A stretch of 7,444 nt of DNA from DASRJW01 sp964567755 (GTDB lineage: Bacteria; Krumholzibacteriota; Krumholzibacteriia; G020349025): contig CAZMNW010000039.1 of NCBI GenBank assembly GCA_964567755.1, forward strand, positions 1 to 7,444, given 5' to 3'. How positions within the stretch are numbered: position 1 is the stretch's first letter; each line of letters opens with the position of its first letter. Shown in pieces: positions 1-5,950 of the stretch. Below the pieces are notes generated by a model. It was not told the origin of the DNA, did not search any database, and worked only from the letters and a program-made list of their open reading frames with translations. The position numbers were made by a program, and so were the translations under genes.

Positions 1-112
1 GTCGCACTACCTTGGCTGACACCTCGACCTCCCGCATTGCACCTTTGACTCCCGGCTCTTGGGACATCTTCGCCCTCTCGATCGCCCTCTACACTAAACT
101 CCGAGGGGTCCG

Positions 113-1060
113 GTGTCTCATCGATGTTGGCAGAGAGGGGATTTGCTGAACGTGGAGCGTCGCACCATCGTGACTCCGGAGGACGTGGACAGGATCACCA
201 ACGAGACGATTCTGAATAGCAAGGAACTTTTCGCTTTTTGGTGGCCTACCGATCAATTGGGAGCGCCTGAGGAGCGCTTCATTGAGACCCTGTTCCGCAC
301 GTTTCCGGCGGGTAAGAGAGTGACGAGGCAGGAATATTTTAGCCGCATCGCTATGCGCGATGAGCCGACATTCCGCAAGGCGCTGAATAATCTGCGAGCT
401 TGTGAGGTTCTAGATTCCACCCAGAATGAGGAACTGCGCTTCAGCGGGACGGTGTTGCGCCGCTGGTTGGAGCTGCAAATGCAAGATGGCCGGCTCGTAA
501 TTCCCAGAGGCGCGGATGAACCGGCTCAAGTTCGAGGTCAGGCGGGCCTGTTCGTAGATCATGAGAATCTTCTTCGGACTCTCGATCGTATAGCTGTGCA
601 ACGAGGTCGGACGAGTCCTAGTGCTGATCCTAGTCGGTTTGCACATGTTCTTGAGAAGTTGTACGCGGAGGCGGAAAGCAGAGTGGGGAAGATCGAACAG
701 CCAGTAGCGGTAGCATTCTGGTCTCGGCCAGAGGAAGCTCCATTTAGCACACCGTACGCCCGGCATGACTTCCGCTTTCCCCATCCGGAGCAGGTGAAGG
801 ATCTGAAAAATGCTGTTGACTTCAAGCTTGCTGATGAGGTCCGGCGAGCGCGAGAGAGGGCTATGAAGGAAGGATCGAATCTCACGCGAGCCATAGTCAT
901 CACTGGCGATGGTGATTACAGTCATTGCGCGCGGGCTCTCATAAACGATGGAGTGCGCTTCCAGGTGTGGGGCGGCAGCAAGAGTACCAGCGAGGATTTG
1001 ATCCGGATAATAGGTGAAGACAACTTCGTCGTGCTGGATGATGTTTGTGGCAATTGGTAA
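113..1060 (+). CDS. NYN-domain (PIN-fold) nuclease-like protein with N-terminal winged-helix-like region
   Basis: A 315-residue frame with two parts. Residues about 145-312 look like an NYN domain, a metal-dependent PIN-fold ribonuclease family. The acidic positions expected for the active site are visible: D149 in LFVDHEN, D236 in NAVDFKLADE, and D266/D268 in VITGDGDYSH. Residues about 14-122 resemble the C-terminal tail of an AAA/STAND ATPase: a VTPEDVDR segment, then a winged-helix-like stretch ending FSGTVLRRWLELQ. No Walker A or B motif is present, so it is not an ATPase itself. The GTG at 113 has GAGGGG four bases upstream; a second GTG at 152 in NVERR is an alternative. An in-frame stop at 95-97 blocks any longer start. 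RNA cleavage is inferred from the family; the target is unknown. It could be the remnant of a larger ATPase-NYN gene. Confidence 0.8.
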   Translation: MSHRCWQRGDLLNVERRTIVTPEDVDRITNETILNSKELFAFWWPTDQLGAPEERFIETLFRTFPAGKRVTRQEYFSRIAMRDEPTFRKALNNLRACEVLDSTQNEELRFSGTVLRRWLELQMQDGRLVIPRGADEPAQVRGQAGLFVDHENLLRTLDRIAVQRGRTSPSADPSRFAHVLEKLYAEAESRVGKIEQPVAVAFWSRPEEAPFSTPYARHDFRFPHPEQVKDLKNAVDFKLADEVRRARERAMKEGSNLTRAIVITGDGDYSHCARALINDGVRFQVWGGSKSTSEDLIRIIGEDNFVVLDDVCGNW

Positions 1061-1092
1061 ACGACCCCATCTCAAGGTTGAGATGGGGTCGT
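1061..1092. terminator. Near-perfect palindrome between convergent genes, probable bidirectional terminator
   Basis: The bases directly after the NYN stop codon form an inverted repeat. ACGACCCCATCTCA pairs with TGAGATGGGGTCGT around a four-base loop, giving a 14 bp stem (15 if the flanking A-T pair forms). It sits between two convergent genes and supplies the last four codons and stop of the minus-strand gene. Neither side has a T-run, so it is not a classical intrinsic terminator; transcript-end protection is an equally fair reading. Confidence 0.6.
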
Positions 1093-1377
1093 AAGCGTAG
1101 CCAGTCCATGGCTAGCTTCACGCTCCTGTTCGGCTGCCCAGCGAAGAAGGGTCAGCGGGGCGGAGTGAAGTCCTTGAATCCACAGGATTCTCCGGACTTC
1201 TCCGAGCGGATCTGCGTCGCGGTAATCGAATATGATCTCGATTACTTCTCGCAGAAGTACTTTAGCTGGCTTGAGACCATCCAATGCCGCTGCCCGCAGT
1301 GTAGCTGCGGGGCCGTGCATCGGAAGATTCTCCGCCTCAGCCAAGAGTTCTTGCCGCTTTTGTTCTGAAATGAACAT
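1072..1377 (-). CDS. Small hypothetical protein, 101 residues
   Basis: Unrecognised family. It begins MFISEQKRQELLAEAENLP and is rich in Leu, Ala, Glu and Arg, so it is probably a soluble helical protein; no signal peptide or membrane segment is seen. The ATG at 1377 is chosen because GGAGGAGG (1384-1391) lies six bases upstream, an excellent ribosome-binding site. The frame stays open upstream to 1530, but that part reads as leader (Pro, Ser and Cys-rich, unlike the body). The stop lies inside the palindrome shared with the convergent NYN gene, so the last residues (TTPSQP) are partly dictated by the hairpin. A strong promoter lies about 140 bases upstream. The function cannot be stated; antagonist or partner of the convergent nuclease is speculation. 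Confidence 0.65.
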   Translation of the reverse strand: MFISEQKRQELLAEAENLPMHGPAATLRAAALDGLKPAKVLLREVIEIIFDYRDADPLGEVRRILWIQGLHSAPLTLLRWAAEQEREASHGLATLTTPSQP

Positions 1378-1518
1378 GGAGTTCCTCCTCCAGTTCGGGT
1401 GACTGAGACGTCCACGTAGTTGTGGGCGGCTCAGGACCGAAGAGGAAGGCCACAGGAATGGCAGATAGAGATGCTGACGAGAGCACGGATACTGGAGCAA
1501 AAATGAGACTGGCCGCAC

Positions 1519-1546
1519 ATAGTAGCACACTTACATGAATTGTCAA
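1519..1546 (-). promoter_or_regulatory. Sigma70-type promoter for the 101-residue gene
   Basis: On the minus strand TTGACA (1546-1541) is followed after 16 bases by TACTAT (1524-1519). The -35 is a full consensus match and the -10 matches five of six. Transcription would start near 1512, leaving a leader of about 135 bases before the ATG at 1377. The Shine-Dalgarno within that leader is flanked by GGAG and CTCC, which could pair in a small hairpin. Confidence 0.6.
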
Positions 1547-1563
1547 GAGGAAGCACTGTATGA

Positions 1564-1817
1564 CGACATTATGCGTCGGGTGCGAGATTGTATTCACCCA
1601 CACAGCAGCCTAGGATCATCTCCCGCGCGTCCTCCGTCCAGGGCCAACTCGAAATGTACCAGCTCCGGCAAGAGACTCGGTCAGCTGAGATACTTCTCAA
1701 GGAGTGATCGCCGGCACCGCTGAGATCCGCCAGCAAACGGTTGTTTCGTGGATCGGGAACGGTCTGGCCGAGGAGTTCTCGCCAACCATTTCCCGAGTGC
1801 CTCCATTCGCCTCGTGA
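1564..1817 (+). pseudogene. Decayed short gene, two frames joined by a one-base deletion
   Basis: One frame (1564-1704) gives a protein-like stretch containing RIISRASSVQGQLEMYQLRQ and RSAEILLKE, then stops at 1705-1707. Another frame, open from 1689, continues naturally as IAGTAEIRQQTVVSWIGNGL and EEFSP, ending at 1815-1817. Restoring one base near 1705-1706 (for example TGG for TG) would fuse them as LLKE-x-IAGTAEIRQ. Both pieces look like real protein, which favours a broken gene over chance. No family is recognised and the original start is unknown. It is preceded by the divergent promoter at 1519-1546 and followed 46 bases later by a second broken gene. Confidence 0.35.
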
Positions 1818-1863
1818 GCGTCGCGGTCTGCCATGATCGTCCCCCTCGATAGGAGTCTACGAC

Positions 1864-2104
1864 ATGGCCATTTACACAGGAGAAATTACACACCCCCCAC
1901 GTGGTGCTGGCAGCAGCGTGCCGTCCATGCTCACCGCAACGGACATTCGCGAGTTTCAGCAGTTGATCCAGAAGCACCGGTGTGCCGCTCACGGACACCG
2001 AGGCCTGGAACCGCGCGACCGAGCTCGTCGCGCTATATCGCATGCTCATCGGCCCCCTACCAGAAGACCTGGTCATGCTGCTTCTCGTTGAGAGGCGCTT
2101 CTGA
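1864..2104 (+). pseudogene. Frameshifted small hypothetical gene
   Basis: The ATG at 1864 has AGGAG (1851-1855) eight bases upstream. The first frame includes MLTATDIREFQQLIQKH (ATG at 1927). From about 1979 the sense continues in the +1 frame as GVPLTDTEAWNRATELVAL, then YRMLIGPLPEDLVMLLLVE, to the stop at 2102-2104. The pattern of an EFQ.L helix, a G-V-x-L-(T/S)-x-x-E-A motif and a second helix rich in Ala/Leu recalls small hypothetical proteins found widely in environmental bacteria; that family link is from memory. A missing AC dinucleotide at CACCGGT (CACACCGGT) would restore a single frame with one residue between H and G. No slippery heptamer is visible, so decay or a sequencing error is likelier than programmed frameshifting. 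Confidence 0.5.
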
Positions 2105-2432
2105 AGGGCGCGCCCCGTGCGAAAGATGAATCAACGCACGCCCGCCGGGATCCTCTGATCGCGGAACGAACCCTTGACAGCCAAGACCGCAAGATCGATA
2201 CTGCGGTCACTGCACCGACCGCACCCTTTAGCCAGAAGACGCAGTCGTCTCTTCCCGCATCCCCTGCAATTGCCGCACGGTTCCTGCCTCTTGCTCGAGT
2301 TGAGTACACCCTCGCCACATCACGCCGCCAGGCGTCATCCAGCTCGAAGTCCTGCAACCACAGCCGGTTCCGGTTCGGCAGCGAGCGTAGCACACTGCAC
2401 ACTTTGGCTACACCGCGCAGTCTTCCCCCTCT
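2105..2432. other. Stretch without a convincing gene
   Basis: Several frames stay open on both strands, but their composition (Arg, Pro, Ser and His-rich) looks like GC-driven chance and none has a ribosome-binding site. No core-binding domain of the downstream recombinase can be read in any plus frame. The only element picked out is the possible promoter at 2174-2202. Confidence 0.4.
2174..2202 (+). promoter_or_regulatory. Possible sigma70-type promoter upstream of the recombinase
   Basis: TTGACA (2174-2179) is followed by a 17-base spacer and GATACT (2197-2202). The -35 matches consensus and the -10 matches four of six. It could drive the recombinase-lipoprotein pair, but would leave a leader of about 220 bases before the ATG at 2433. 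Confidence 0.4.
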
Positions 2433-3086
2433 ATGCCTCCGATTTCTTCCAGCTCCGATCCACCCAAGTACCTCTCCCAAGACGAGGTCGCTCGGCTCTT
2501 CGGCGTCATCGAAGCGCCGCGAGATCGTGCGCTCTTTACGCTCATCTACCTCTACGGCTTGCGTGTCAGTGAGGCGACGAGGCTTCGGCGCAAAGACGTA
2601 GACCTCGTCCACGCCCGCATCGTCATCCGACGCTGCAAGGGTGGGATCTGGGGGATCCGGCCGTTTTTTGCAAGCGCCCGCGCGTTGGTGACCGAGTTTT
2701 TGGGCACGGTTCCGCCCAGTGATCCGGAGGCGCCTCTTTTCCCCGGCCGCGGCGGTCCCCTGCGTAAGCGCCGTATCCAGGAACTCTTCACGCGGTACGC
2801 GCGAGCGGCAGGGCTCTCCTCTGGGGCTACTTGCCACTCGCTGCGACACGCCATCGCCACGCACTTGCTCGATGCCGGCGAATCGCTCGAGTTCGTCAAG
2901 GAGCACTTGGGCCACCGGCGGATCGAGAATACCGCCATCTACGCCCGCGTCTCGAACCCGGCGCGCGATCGGGCGTTTGCACGGCTCGAGAAGAGCTCGG
3001 CCATCGTGCACCCATCGATCGCTCGGCGACCAGCCAACCAGCTGTCCATTCAGATACCGCGATTTAGCAAAGGAGAAGACCGATGA
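2433..3086 (+). CDS. Short tyrosine recombinase / phage-type integrase, catalytic domain only
   Basis: A 217-residue site-specific recombinase of the tyrosine integrase (Xer-like) family. The complete catalytic set is visible: R44 in YGLRVSEATRL, K69 in RCKGG, H135 and R138 in CHSLRHAIATHLL, H161 in LGHRR, and nucleophile Y170 in NTAIYARV. The family normally has about 300 residues with an N-terminal SAM-like core-binding domain; here only about 12 residues precede the catalytic fold. The ATG at 2433 has no clear Shine-Dalgarno, so the start is uncertain, but no upstream frame restores the missing domain. The tail beyond about residue 188 looks like read-through into the leader of the next gene. 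The stop overlaps the lipoprotein start as ATGA. It may be a naturally minimal recombinase or a truncated one; attachment sites were not identified. Confidence 0.85.
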   Translation: MPPISSSSDPPKYLSQDEVARLFGVIEAPRDRALFTLIYLYGLRVSEATRLRRKDVDLVHARIVIRRCKGGIWGIRPFFASARALVTEFLGTVPPSDPEAPLFPGRGGPLRKRRIQELFTRYARAAGLSSGATCHSLRHAIATHLLDAGESLEFVKEHLGHRRIENTAIYARVSNPARDRAFARLEKSSAIVHPSIARRPANQLSIQIPRFSKGEDR

Positions 3087-3796
3087 AACGTATCCTCTGG
3101 TGTGTGGTGCTCGTTCTCGGCGGCTGCGCGACCACGAAGCCGGCCCAGCCGGTCTATCAGCCGACGTTCCAGTTCACCCCGCCGGCCACCGCCGCACCGG
3201 GATCGGCCGGCGTCGCTTTTGCCGTTATCAACGCGCGGTTCTCGAAGGAGGAAGCCTGGACGAAGGAGCAGCCGTTCGTGACTTTCTCCCGCAACCTGAG
3301 CGCCGACTTCCAGGAGATTCTCAATGCCCGCGGCTACACGGTCCGCGGACCCTTCGGCTCGGCGGAGGAGATGACCTTCCCGGACAAGAAGGGCTCAGAC
3401 CTCGCCTTGCAGCCGACGCTCGAGTTGACCGTGGCGTCGGTCAGCCGAGGGGTGCAGGAGAAAGTGAACATCCTGACCGCCAACTCGTACATCGCCACCT
3501 TCGATGTCACCGTCGACGGCCGGGTGACTTTGGCGGTTACCGAACCACTTTCCGGAGAGCGGATGTGGTTCAAGAGCGTGGTCGTGCCGGCAACGACGGT
3601 CCAGTACGCGGTGCCGGTCGCGAACCAGACACCGGCGGGGGTCGCCATCGATCTCTCGACGAACCCCGACCTCGGGCGCGCGCTCGACCAGGCCTACGCC
3701 AACATCATGGACGCGGCCTGGAAGTACCTCGATCCGGGCGAGATGGCGCTCGTGAAAAAGCAGGGCGACGAGATCCGGGCGAAGAAGGTCTATTAG
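3083..3796 (+). CDS. HpaA-like lipoprotein (neuraminyllactose-binding hemagglutinin family)
   Basis: A 237-residue predicted lipoprotein. It has a short signal peptide with lipobox LGGC, Cys15 being the lipidated residue. The body follows the pattern I remember for Helicobacter HpaA: a helix leading to LNARGYTVRGPF, then EEMTFPDKKGSDLALQPTLE, a VTLAVTEPLSGERMW strand segment, and a C-terminal ANIMDAAWKYL followed by a charged helix. HpaA proteins are outer-membrane or flagellar-sheath lipoproteins used in adhesion; the role here is unknown. The start is firm: AGGAG (3071-3075) lies seven bases before the ATG, which overlaps the recombinase stop, so the pair may be co-translated. A hairpin follows 41 bases after the stop. 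Confidence 0.8.
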   Translation: MKRILWCVVLVLGGCATTKPAQPVYQPTFQFTPPATAAPGSAGVAFAVINARFSKEEAWTKEQPFVTFSRNLSADFQEILNARGYTVRGPFGSAEEMTFPDKKGSDLALQPTLELTVASVSRGVQEKVNILTANSYIATFDVTVDGRVTLAVTEPLSGERMWFKSVVVPATTVQYAVPVANQTPAGVAIDLSTNPDLGRALDQAYANIMDAAWKYLDPGEMALVKKQGDEIRAKKVY

Positions 3797-3837
3797 CGGC
3801 AAGTGATCGCCACTCGAGAGAGGGAGAGGGCTCGCGT

Positions 3838-3874
3838 ATTGCCGCCCATCGACTTGGTGGGCGGCAATCCTTTC
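3838..3874 (+). terminator. Hairpin terminator after the lipoprotein gene
   Basis: ATTGCCGCCCA (3838-3848) pairs with TGGGCGGCAAT (3858-3868), an 11 bp stem with a nine-base loop, followed by CCTTTCC. The pyrimidine tail is short and not a pure T-run. It lies between the lipoprotein gene and the convergent minus-strand operon ending at 3892, so it may act for both. Confidence 0.6.
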
Positions 3875-3891
3875 CCTGAACATGAGCAGGG

Positions 3892-4152
3892 CTAGACGTC
3901 CTCGCCCGGCCGCTCCAGCGCGTCAACGTAGCCGGTCAAGAGTTGCGGTTCTTCCCAGTAGGCAGGAATGTGCTTCGACTGATACTGCACGTAACTCCGA
4001 ACACCATCGGAGCGACTCGCGTTGCGCAACGCATGCAGCGCCGTGAACACGGCATTGCGAATGATGGGATTGAGTTCTCGCATCTGCGCATCGGAAAGGT
4101 GCTTGACATGGAAGTGTTCCATGGCGTTACGAATGACAATGGCAATGAACAT
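3892..4152 (-). CDS. Small hypothetical protein, third gene of the SagB cassette
   Basis: An 86-residue soluble, helical-looking protein starting MFIAIVIRNAMEHFHVKHLS, with a central LNPIIRNAVFTALHAL helix and a C-terminal IPAYWEEPQLL segment. The family is not recognised. An in-frame ATG at 4176 would add eight residues (MSGQRART). Neither start has a good Shine-Dalgarno; the shorter form is preferred because the added residues look unlike the body. It lies 55 bases downstream of the SagB-type dehydrogenase on the same strand, so it is probably co-transcribed. It could be an accessory or self-protection protein for the peptide pathway, but that rests on position alone. Confidence 0.65.
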   Translation of the reverse strand: MFIAIVIRNAMEHFHVKHLSDAQMRELNPIIRNAVFTALHALRNASRSDGVRSYVQYQSKHIPAYWEEPQLLTGYVDALERPGEDV

Positions 4153-4207
4153 GGTTCTCGCTCGTTGGCCGCTCATCGTCTAAGTGATCTTTCCATGCTA
4201 GTTCAGT

Positions 4208-5329
4208 TCACACTTGAAGAGAGCCGGCCTGCTTCGTCTGGCTCCTGACGGCGTTACGTGCCGGCACGCCCGTCGCGGCCGCATAGAGCGAGATCTCGGA
4301 TATTCCATCCAGGCCGAGCTCCCGCTCGATTTCCGTGTCGGCCTTAGCCGACGACGTAAAGGGCGCCAGGCCCAACCTGGTGCACACGAGATGGAACGTC
4401 TGTCCCAGATGGCCGCAGTCCAGAAGTAGCACGCGATAGGCATGCTCGTGCTTGTATTTCCACATGCTGCGCTCTACGACCGCGGTCATGAAGAAGACGG
4501 CCGCAGCCTCGTGCACCCATGGCTGGCCAGCGAAGAGCTCGACCAGACGCGCCGCCGACGGTGCCGGCCGCAGATACTCCAGCGCATGGCGCCGCACGGA
4601 ATAGTGATAGATGCCGGGGGAGACGCCGCTTACCCGTTTGACGACCGGATAGACCTCGACCGGATGCCGGGCGCCTCCCGACGGTGTGGTCTTCAGCACA
4701 TACGTCCCTCCCTGCGGGCTGTGGCGCTCCTCCGTCTTGCCCCACGTCCAAAGCAAGATCGTGGCGAGCTGCTCGCGGGTGAGTGGAGCTTTGCAGAACC
4801 GCCGCCGCGTGCGCCGCCCGCGGAGGACATCCCAGAACTCCCCCCGAGCGTCCTCCAAGGCGCCTGGGAGCGGAAGGGCGCGTGTGCCGCTGTCTTTGTA
4901 CGGTGACGGCGGTGGAACCGCGCGTGCGTGCTCGGCGAGCCGCTTAACTGCCATCTCAAGATCGGTCTCGTACGTGACTCGTTGCGTGGCGAAGTGAAAG
5001 AAGCGTGCGCTCGGGCCCCACTCCCACGAGCTACTCAGGAGTCGGTCTCGCCGCTCAACTACTGAACCGTCGACGAGCAGGACATCGTTGGCGACGAGTG
5101 CCCGCACGAGCCGGCGCGCTGACTCCAAGGGCGACAGGCGTCGCAGCAGCTCGTCCCGGTAGATGTAGCCCCGCAGCCAGTCGAGAACGCCTGCCAGCAG
5201 GGGCGAGATCGCCGTCTGCTTTCCCGTCAGGAAGTTCTCGAGGACGAACTCATCATCCTGCCAATACGCGACAAGACAGGAGGCTCGACGCACGCGCCGC
5301 GAGCCTTGAGGCGGACGGACAGCCGGCAT
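4208..5329 (-). CDS. SagB/ThcOx-type FMN-dependent dehydrogenase (nitroreductase fold)
   Basis: A 373-residue protein of the SagB / thiazole-oxazole oxidase family. In RiPP pathways these enzymes use FMN to oxidise thiazolines or oxazolines in a modified peptide to aromatic azoles. Residues about 15-120 match the usual N-terminal accessory region (LVAYWQDDEFVLENFLTGKQ, then LLRRL and a winged-helix-like stretch). The nitroreductase-fold part has RRTRRRF (172-178), the hallmark TTPSGGARHPVEVYPV (214-229), PGIYHYSV, MTAVVERSMWKYKHEHAYR (281-299), DCGHLGQ (304-310) and GLDGISE near the end. The frame extends upstream to 5452, but that start would overlap the previous gene; ATG 5329 gives a 50-base gap, although its Shine-Dalgarno is weak. 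Azole oxidation is inferred; some family members act without a YcaO partner. Confidence 0.87.
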   Translation of the reverse strand: MPAVRPPQGSRRVRRASCLVAYWQDDEFVLENFLTGKQTAISPLLAGVLDWLRGYIYRDELLRRLSPLESARRLVRALVANDVLLVDGSVVERRDRLLSSSWEWGPSARFFHFATQRVTYETDLEMAVKRLAEHARAVPPPSPYKDSGTRALPLPGALEDARGEFWDVLRGRRTRRRFCKAPLTREQLATILLWTWGKTEERHSPQGGTYVLKTTPSGGARHPVEVYPVVKRVSGVSPGIYHYSVRRHALEYLRPAPSAARLVELFAGQPWVHEAAAVFFMTAVVERSMWKYKHEHAYRVLLLDCGHLGQTFHLVCTRLGLAPFTSSAKADTEIERELGLDGISEISLYAAATGVPARNAVRSQTKQAGSLQV

Positions 5330-5379
5330 CAGCTTTGATCGCGAGGCCGGGTGAACCCGAAAGGGCGCCGAAGGCCTCC

Positions 5380-5721
5380 TCACACGCAGCACGTGTCGGA
5401 CCAGTACGCGCAGCTTGCCACGGGCAGCCGCGACTTCGACACCGAGCCGCATTGGAAGTCGATCTGGAACGGTTGCCGTGGATCGAACGGACGACCGGCC
5501 GCAGGGCTGAAGTTTCGTGCCAGCTCGGCAAACTGGCTCTCCGTGAGGGTGATCACGATCTTCTGCCTGGCGGCCGCGCGCTTGACGATGCGGCTTGCTT
5601 CGGCCGGTCCCAGCCGAGGAACCGCCCGCCGGGCCGTTCGCCCTGCCCCAGGGGACTTCCGCACTCCGGTGCCGACTTTCTTGGACGTTCGCCTGCGAGC
5701 CGTGCCTTTCGCCTTGGCCAT
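5380..5721 (-). CDS. Candidate RiPP precursor with basic N-terminus and Cys/Ser/Thr-rich C-terminus
   Basis: A 113-residue protein in three zones. Residues 1-54 are strongly basic (Lys/Arg with Ala, Gly and Pro, starting MAKAKGTARRR). Residues 55-88 hold a leader-like helix, KIVITLTESQFAELARNF, then FDPRQPFQIDF. Residues 89-113 form a short tail with four cysteines (C91, C104, C111, C112) and many Ser/Thr, ending SCAYWSDTCCV. Cys, Ser and Thr are the residues cyclised to azol(in)es, and the next gene, 50 bases downstream, encodes a SagB-type dehydrogenase, so a precursor role is a sound inference. The start at 5721 is fixed by AAGGAGG five bases upstream; an earlier ATG at 5745 lies upstream of that site. 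No Gly-Gly or other obvious leader cleavage site is seen just before C91. A basic DNA-binding protein is the main alternative. Confidence 0.7.
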   Translation of the reverse strand: MAKAKGTARRRTSKKVGTGVRKSPGAGRTARRAVPRLGPAEASRIVKRAAARQKIVITLTESQFAELARNFSPAAGRPFDPRQPFQIDFQCGSVSKSRLPVASCAYWSDTCCV

Positions 5722-5726
5722 CACGA

Positions 5727-5733
5727 CCTCCTT
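5727..5733 (-). promoter_or_regulatory. Strong Shine-Dalgarno of the candidate precursor gene
   Basis: AAGGAGG on the minus strand lies five bases before the ATG at 5721. It decides that start over the ATG at 5745 and suggests high translation, as expected for a precursor peptide. The 5734-5950 leader region shows no convincing -35/-10 pair. Confidence 0.75.
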
Positions 5734-5950
5734 AGTCCCGTGCATACCGTGTGAAAGCGCAGATGAACATGAGCATTCACTCTCAAGTTACAACCTGCCG
5801 GTCCGTGTCGCCTCCTTCAAGAGACTTTGTCGGATCGCTTAGACCGCCGCATTACTGCGACGACCCGATCCCACACTACGGGGCTGAGAGGCAATTACCC
5901 CCGCTCGTCACCTTCCAGCCGACAAGTTGGACGCGCCCTTTGCTGGGCAG

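Noticed and set aside
1..112. Open frame from 3 to 146 and possible promoter elements upstream of the NYN gene
   Set aside because: The frame gives no recognisable protein and overlaps the NYN start; the TACACT at 90-95 lacks a matching -35.
2073..3011. Long minus-strand open frame opposite the recombinase
   Set aside because: It is antisense to a gene with a complete catalytic signature and has Arg/Ala-rich composition typical of GC-driven shadows.
2719..3879. 386-residue plus-strand frame spanning the recombinase and lipoprotein genes
   Set aside because: It is out of frame with both recognised proteins, Arg/Gly-rich and without motifs, so a shadow.
5330..5452. Longer N-terminus for the SagB-type gene, up to 5452
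   Set aside because: The added residues are Arg-rich, absent from the family pattern, and would overlap the candidate precursor gene by over 70 bases.
5865..5915. ACGGGGCTGAGAGG, resembling the start of a TPP riboswitch
   Set aside because: The second conserved half of the THI element is absent, and no thiamine gene follows on that strand.
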